Positions 41,930 through 47,625 of a DNA stretch of 47,625 nt are shown here, one piece after another; position 1 is the stretch's first letter; each line of letters begins with the position of its first letter. The notes beneath the pieces are model-generated. The model was not told the origin of the DNA and did no database searches. It worked only from the letters and a program-made list of their open reading frames with translations. Origin of the DNA: Circinella umbellata. Its lineage: Eukaryota > Mucoromycota > Mucoromycetes > Mucorales > Lichtheimiaceae. The stretch spans positions 1 to 47,625 of the forward strand of contig JAIWNF010000126.1 of NCBI GenBank assembly GCA_025093555.1, in the 5' to 3' direction. A program made the position numbers and the translations under genes.

Positions 41930-44400
41930 CTACGTATTATAAAGGATCTGAAATGCTTCTTCATATGAAATATTTTTATGGTCTTCCTGAATCAGTCGAA
42001 CTGCACATTCCGGGACTAGTACTTGTTGGATAAAAGCTATTGGTAATAGCGGTGCAGTATCAGAAGCAAGTATTTCGTGTGTAAAAATAAGCTTTTTTTG
42101 TAATACGTGCATAATAATACTTGCAACCCATATGTCCATAGTATCCACTCTATTATCAAGATAAAAATAGCATGAAATTTTGTAATTATCTTCATTTCGA
42201 CCACAAGCTAGCCAAATTGGTAAGTAATCTTTGGATACTAGAGGCCATTTCATCTTCTGAGCTCTTCTTATTTTAATTGACTCCCAATGATTACCGTTAA
42301 CAAAATGCATTATTTCAGGCTGGGTAAGTTTCTTGGGGACATCAAACGGAAGAAACAGTTTGGAGTCATGATCAGGGTGCTTGGTGCCGGGTGCAATAGA
42401 CGAATATACAGCGATTGGTACACAAAAGGTGTTTGCTGCAATCTGGCAATCGGTTGCTCCATCAAGCCAGTAAGTGGAAGGGCAATTAATATGGGACCGA
42501 AGCTTTGGCTCGACGCCATACGCCATCCATTTTATTAACTTATCATATAACCATCGGCGTCCACCACAGATGTAATCAAGACAGATTTCTTTGTTGTTCT
42601 ACTTGGTGTACAGATACATTTGTTCTTTTACATCCAAAAATCTACCCTCATCACCATAAATAAAATATGCGATCGTACGAAATCCACACCAATTATCAGA
42701 TTTGATAGTGATTCTGGTAACCTTGAATGTCTTCGTGAACAATTCTATATGTAAAAGCCAAAAAGAAGATATTCAAATAAATAGGTAATCTTAGTTATAA
42801 TAACATATTTAGCGACAAATATAATGTATAATAACTTACAATTCCTCTTTTGTTCTGAACCTTTTTTGGAACTTGCTGTGTCTGCATCTTTAATTTCCAG
42901 CAATGGTGTATTATTCTTCTTTTTCGATGCTTCTTCCTCCTTCAATATCTTCTTCGAATCTTTTATTTGTTGTGCCACGTTTTTTTCTTCAATTTTGTAC
43001 CCTGATGGCAATCTTGAATAAATAGCTCTTTTTAGAGGACGTCCTTTAGCTTGTACCGAGCAAGGTAAAGCTGGGTTTTGAATAGGGAGAGGCTTGAACG
43101 ATCCAACAGCAGAAATAATTATATTAATAAAATCTTGACGCTGCTGATTATCTTCACACTTCATATACGTATCAATAATACACGACTTCATTTTTTTGGT
43201 GTTCGTTCGAAATGTAAAATACAATATTCAGTATTTTGTAACATTTTGGTGTTATCTGAGTATTTTTATAAAATTAGTAACATATATATATGCTACCATA
43301 TAAAGATCGATTCATATGTGAAATATAGTAAATATTGTTGTTTACCTTCTGTAGTTGAGAACTACCATCTTTTGTCATACAGTTCTGGATCAATAGGGGT
43401 ATTTTTGTATGTATAGAAAAGGGGTCGACATGGCAAATTAAAGTTACGCTTGGTTGTGCATAAATGATCACATTCAATACTTTCATTTGTCAAGTTCCGT
43501 GTGGCAATCAATTCTTTTACTGTTTTAAAGATCGCAAAATGACATATTTTGAAATTAACTGGTGCGATTAGTTTTTCGAAACGTTGATCCATTGGAGAAG
43601 CAGAATCTTTAAATCGCGAACGAAAAAGAGATGTTCGCTGGTTTTCCTGTAAATTATATGTAACCTATTTAAAAAACAGCCTTTCTTTTCAAGTGCAAAT
43701 AATTTTTTATAAGTTCTAGTCAAATAGCGATTTAATGACTTGAACAAATGTAACATACCATTGTCAGTCAGTTTTTTTAATAACTGCATGTGGTCCCTCT
43801 ACTTTCTGTGTATTTTGTGAACTTAGATGGGTGTAGGATTCGACCCCAGAACCCAACCCATCGCTGATGGTATAAACACATCTTAGGATAAAAGTTGAAG
43901 GTATATAATGTTCTAATAAAACATAAATAAGCTTATATTATGTAAATTATTACTAAATATTTACCAGGATATTCAGCCAAACTTTTCATATTCTACTATT
44001 GCATCTTCGATTTCGTTCATTTTTCTGGCATAAGTCATCAACGATATCCATGAATGTTCATGTTTTTAATTCCATTTCCTAGATAAACTTTTTGACAATA
44101 TGCCAACCACAAAGGATATGTGGAACATTTGGATAAATAACTTGAAGGGGTCTTGTGAAGGCATTTTCAATATTGGTCACAAACAAATATGGCATAGACC
44201 CACAATCAGCTGAACATGCGAGACTTATAAAGTTTATTTGAGAGAAATTTGTAAGATACAGATTTTTCATTTGGTATTACAGCAGTAGCAATAAAGTATA
44301 TACGCAACTTTATGCCTGTTGGGATTTGACGACAATTATCGATACTCACTATAGATACTAATGGTATTTTATTGATGTTGGTTTTATTGGTTGTGTCAAT
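41930..44400 (-). pseudogene. MULE transposase with SWIM-like and OTU-like domains, broken
   Basis: Read on the minus strand from 44400 downward. First comes a MULE transposase core start (DTTNKTNINKIPLVSIVSID, with the first catalytic Asp), then a frame change. A block at 44270-44079 has YLFVTNIENAF and VPHILCGWHIVKKF, the VTD.E.AL....P...LC.WH motif with its Asp changed to Asn. A C-x-n-LPC block follows (HLCTTKRNFNLPCRPLF, about 43440), SWIM-like but with the usual His lost. Next is AKGRPLKR (43060) and finally an OTU-like cysteine protease domain at 42526-41930 (WLDGATDCQIAANTF, FLPFDVP, FVNGNHWESI). The OTU-like active-site Cys and His may persist (DC..AAN; GNHW). Frame breaks and lost catalytic residues show it is inactive. 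MULE-OTU fusions are known in fungi and plants. Confidence 0.75.
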
Positions 44401-44795
44401 AATCCTTCATTGACAGCAGAAGTAATTGTTCGAGTAGTGATGATGGCTTTAAGAGCAAATTCTGACTACCAGCACAGCGTACTGTAGTGATACTAGTGTG
44501 CTCCTCCCCTTCTATGTCGTCACGTAGTAATTCTCTTTAAAAATGCATAAAAAACCATAAATGATCAAATTGGATACTTTTAAAGATTTTATCAAATGTA
44601 ATGCTGTGTTTATTAATATTATCGATTATAGATGTAGCTGAATGCTGGATAAAGGATATCCCATTCCTATTCGTCAGAGACGGAATCACTATAATACGTT
44701 AATTTTAAAAAATAGTTGGTCCTTTCGTTCATTATATTACTACACATGAATATGTTATTGGTAGAATCTGACAATAGTGTCAAAATACTATTTAC

Positions 44796-46146
44796 TTACG
44801 AATTAATTCTGCGTCGCTTGTTTTTATTTCCTTCGCGACGTCTCTGAACAGCGCCAACGTTGTTCCATCTCCGCCGTAACAAGAAATGGGTGATCCAATC
44901 CTTACCATTGAGATCTTGCGGGAATCGAGGTAACGCCTGTTTTACTTGTTGAGTTACCTCATTGATTATCGATTCCTTCAGATCTCTATCAAGGATACTC
45001 AGAGCTGACCACGACGTCTTCTTGATCTCATCACTGACTCGTGCTTCCTTATCCTTGATAACATTTTCAACTATACACTGAAATGTTACTAGGCTTTGCT
45101 TACCTTGTTCAATGGAACCATCTATGTCAGTAAGTGCTTGTAGAGCAGCCTTCTTTGATTTGACTTTGGCTCCAGAAATGATTCTGGTAGAGTTAAAGGA
45201 ATATCGGATGAAGGAGAAGGTGGTGTGCTGAGAGCCGCGACCTATACATGATAAAAAAAAAGATGATGTGTTACTAGTAACAAATATTATCATATATAGA
45301 ACAAACTTTTTGAATACCACATAAACTATTGTTATACCTTCTTTTGGGTTTTCCCCCTCTATTTTTTTTATCATTATTATGATTTTTACAATCAGTACCA
45401 TCAGTCTTATCTCAATATTTCCACAACATTACAAATATTTTTATTTCACCTTTATCCAATAAGAATTAACTATACGTACCTGGAACTGGATTCGATTTTA
45501 CCTGAAAATGGATTCGATTTTACCTGGAACTGGATTCGATTTTACCTGGAACTTGATTCGATTTTACCTGAAATTGGATTCGATTTTACTTGGAACATGA
45601 TTCGATTTTACCTGAAATTGTATTCACTTTCACCTGGAACAAGCTTCGAATTAAGGAGTTAGATAGTCAAATAATTAGTATAAAAAGGATAGTTTCTTTC
45701 TTTCACACAAAATAACTATTAGTTCACTCTCTTTCATTTTTATTGAAATAAACTCTTTTCCCGACTATTTTGATCGGTTGAATTTGCTGGTTATAAAACC
45801 GCCCTTTTATTTATTTTCTTTTTATTGAATAAGTTATTGATATAACTTCCCTTATTCCTTGAGTCTTTTACTCGGAATTTCTTATATTTTCTTTTTATTT
45901 TATTAATTACGATCCGAACGGGACGTAACACTATACCTTATCTGAGAGGTCTTGAAGTAAACTGATTATTTGCTCGTTTTGTTTGCTTGCAGCTAATAAT
46001 TCGCTTTCAATACTTTCAACCTTTTTTTCAATATTCTCCTTAAACTCACGAAAATCATCTTTAAGGGGAATGATATCTTCAGAGATGTTGCCATAGTTTT
46101 TTGGCAGGGATTTTTCTTGTTGATTAGATATATTCCCGGTTGTCAT
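44796..46146 (-). CDS. Coiled-coil accessory gene divergent from Tnp2 transposase
   Basis: Exon 1 is 46146-45937 (70 codons, ATG). It encodes a Glu/Lys-rich coiled coil (FKENIEKKVESIESELLAAS). A later exon at about 45242-45107 and another at about 45080-44796 encode SKKAALQALTDIDGSIEQ and VENVIKDKEARVSDEIKKTS, ending in a basic tail (RRREGNKNKRRRINS). The 45107/45080 junction is in phase (gtaagc..tatag). The large intron after exon 1 contains the 22-bp tandem repeat. The start of the middle exon (after tatag at 45243) reads well in another frame (VAALSTPPSPSSDIPLTLPE), so a frameshift or missed splice site exists there. The TAA after INS overlaps a good donor (gtaagt), and one more exon (ELLRDDIEGEEHTSITTV, about 44510) may follow. 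Family unknown. Confidence 0.5.
45477..45654 (+). repeat. 22-bp tandem repeat, about eight copies
   Basis: The unit is acctggaactggattcgatt plus tt. Copies are 22 bp apart from about 45478, with increasing divergence towards 45654. Copies with cctggaac and copies with cctgaaa(a/t) tend to alternate (1, 3, 4, 6, 8 against 2, 5, 7). The repeat lies in the first large intron of the minus-strand accessory gene. Read on that strand each unit contains ..ccag|gt.., an acceptor-like and donor-like sequence. Confidence 0.9.
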
Positions 46147-46311
46147 GACAGATGAGATAAAAAAAAAAGGAAACAAGAATAAAAAATAAACAAAATTAAG
46201 AGAGCGATGTAAAAATTATATTCAAAAGAATTGACACACCGATATATTATGTAAAAAAGAAAAAGAAAAATAGTTTGGGTAACCTTTTATTGAACTTTAG
46301 ATTCTTTTATC
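46147..46311. promoter_or_regulatory. Shared promoter between accessory gene and Tnp2 transposase
   Basis: 165 bp between outward-facing ATGs at 46146 (minus) and 46312 (plus). It is A-rich with no canonical TATA. The layout parallels the 107-bp promoter of the Plavaka element, which suggests divergent two-gene organisation is a rule for these CACTA-related elements here. Confidence 0.5.
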
Positions 46312-47625
46312 ATGAACAGACGTTTTAGTATGACGAATGCTATGAAAAAAAGAATGACAATCGCCACAAACTTACACGCAGAAAAAATAAAAAGCACAAC
46401 CTCTGTAGAAAAGTCAAGAAGCTACTGGCATATCGCAAACAGCGAGTTCAACATACTATTACGTAGTACTATTATGCCGAAAAACTTTGGAAGCGTCAGC
46501 CCACAGTGTGAACTATGGGTCAGTTAATTTAACATATACACATACTTGCATGTTGATCAATACAAATTAGATATTTATACATAGATTCCAACAATAACAT
46601 CGGTGAGTTTAATCGTGATACAATAGGGCATGAAAGTGTCGGAAATATTGACTGGTTCACAAGGAAAATAATTTAAATATCATGTAGCATTCTGACACAG
46701 CATTAATTGTAGAAGATCTTTTTACATTTTTTGCTCCGCCTTCTGTAATCAATATACCACACGTTGAACGAGTTCAAACACTCCAAGACAAAATGAGTAT
46801 CGAATTTTATAAGCTTGCCAAGGATCATAACTTGAGCAATGAAGCTTATGACAAGTTCATCAAACTTTTCAATACCTATATCAAAGATGATCAATTCGCT
46901 AAGTCGTTAAAGATAAAATAAAAATTAAGAAATATAAAATAGTAGTATACTAAAATAAAAATAAAAGTTGTGTACATAGAAAGCAAACCTCTTCTTTCAA
47001 GATATCATGCTGAAAAAAGAATGACTGACTTATATCCAGTAAAACCGGATTGTTATGATATATGCTCCAACAACTGTGGTATTTTTCTTGACAGCTCCCA
47101 AGAAAAATGTGCTGAATGTGGTACTACACGTAAACAACAGCCGCAGATCCTTTCCCACTTTTCTCTTGCCAAGCAGCTTGCCTGTCTCATATCTCAACAA
47201 TCGTTCCGGTCCCTTCTTTTGCCACGATCGGAACGAGAAAATAAAGAGGAACCCAGGGTACTTGAAGATATATGGGATGGTAACGTTTATCAAACAAGAA
47301 GAATGATCTCTTCAAGGATGACATGACACTGTGCCTGGGACTCCAGCAAGATGGATTTGTGCCATTCAATCGAGGAGGGGGAAGCATTACCCTTGTCAAT
47401 GAACTCGTCATGAATCTTCCGAGTTTTGAAAGGTATATATATCATTGAAATATACATGATTATTAATAATGATACTGTTTTGGCTTTTGTGACATTATGA
47501 AAATACGTTACTAATAATATGGTTATTTTTTTTATAGATATAAAATCCCCTCAATGATTCAGGTCATGGCTATTCCAGTCAAGCCTGCGACTCATTGCCT
47601 GGATAATTTTCTTTCACCTCTCTTC
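46312..47625 (+). pseudogene. Tnp2-type CACTA transposase, 5' part, runs off window
   Basis: Possible exon 1 starts at ATG 46312 (MNRRFSMTNAMKKRMTIATN). Exons around 46585-46662 (TIGHESVGNIDWF) and 46692-46920 (DLFTFFAPPSVINIPHVERV) follow. A main block at about 46970-47300 has KPDCYDICSNNCGIF and EKCAECGTTR, the YD.C...C.......C..C zinc-binding signature of Tnp2 (Transposase_21) proteins, then FSLAKQLACL and VLEDIWDGNVY. The next block, CLGLQQDGFVPFNRGGGS to 47430, contains the conserved DG..PF, but it is in another frame, so a frameshift lies near 47290. After an intron-like gap (GT at about 47432, AG at 47538) the frame YKIPSMIQVMAIP continues to the window end. The end of the gene is not visible. 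The frameshift suggests a damaged copy. Confidence 0.65.

Noticed and set aside
43835..43895. Possible tRNA 3' half on the minus strand (ggggtcgaatcctac).
   Set aside because: The flanking bases do not form a T-arm stem or a cloverleaf and no anticodon arm is visible.
1..47625. CRISPR arrays or bacterial operons.
   Set aside because: The repeats found are tandem without spacers, and genes have spliceosomal introns, so the DNA is eukaryotic.

Overview
The window is AT-rich eukaryotic DNA. Genes have short GT-AG introns, host genes are widely spaced, and the transposon load is heavy and mixed. Gene content (a Rad16-type repair ATPase, V-ATPase subunit G, an Mtf2-like mitochondrial protein) and the transposon types (Plavaka, Tnp2-type CACTA, MULE with an OTU domain, KDZ-like, Ty3) suggest an early-diverging filamentous fungus. 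Mucoromycota/Mucorales is the best guess, by inference only; I cannot name a species.

Layout. 1-6.2 kb: gene-poor, with a possible Ty3 LTR and primer-binding site (about 1.96-2.16 kb), a decayed reading frame full of stops (2.2-2.63 kb) and a hAT transposase C-terminal relic on the minus strand (3.2-3.53 kb). 6.2-7.15 kb: an intact single-exon seven-pass membrane protein. 7.5-15.05 kb: a transposon graveyard with pogo-like termini, a complete TA-flanked MITE (8.9-9.73 kb), a broken multi-exon gene with a PD-(D/E)XK-like signature (12.08-13.32 kb), a dead Ty3 integrase end (13.6-14.4 kb) and a repeat family present in both orientations.

15.5-26.5 kb is the housekeeping island: an Mtf2-like mitochondrial protein (+), a 20-exon RAD16 (+), a coiled-coil low-complexity protein of unknown function (+), and V-ATPase subunit G VMA10 (-, four exons).

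26.5-47.6 kb is again mobile DNA. It holds a 466-bp MITE with a perfect 9-bp target duplication, KDZ-like transposase debris, and an apparently intact two-gene Plavaka-type element (about 31.7-38.85 kb). In that element a 15-exon transposase (-, 939 aa) and an 11-exon accessory gene (+, 501 aa) diverge from a 107-bp shared promoter, and every exon joins in phase. Beyond it lie a five-exon 106-aa gene I do not recognise (39.9-40.6 kb), another MITE, a broken MULE/SWIM/OTU gene (-), and a second divergent pair: a coiled-coil accessory gene (-) and a Tnp2-type transposase (+) running off the window end.

Main points of interest: the intact Plavaka gene pair among relics, the repeat of divergent architecture at the Tnp2 locus, the unrecognised 106-aa gene, and RAD16 microexons down to 10 nt. 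Exon boundaries were read by hand from splice signals and codon phase; no alignments were run.
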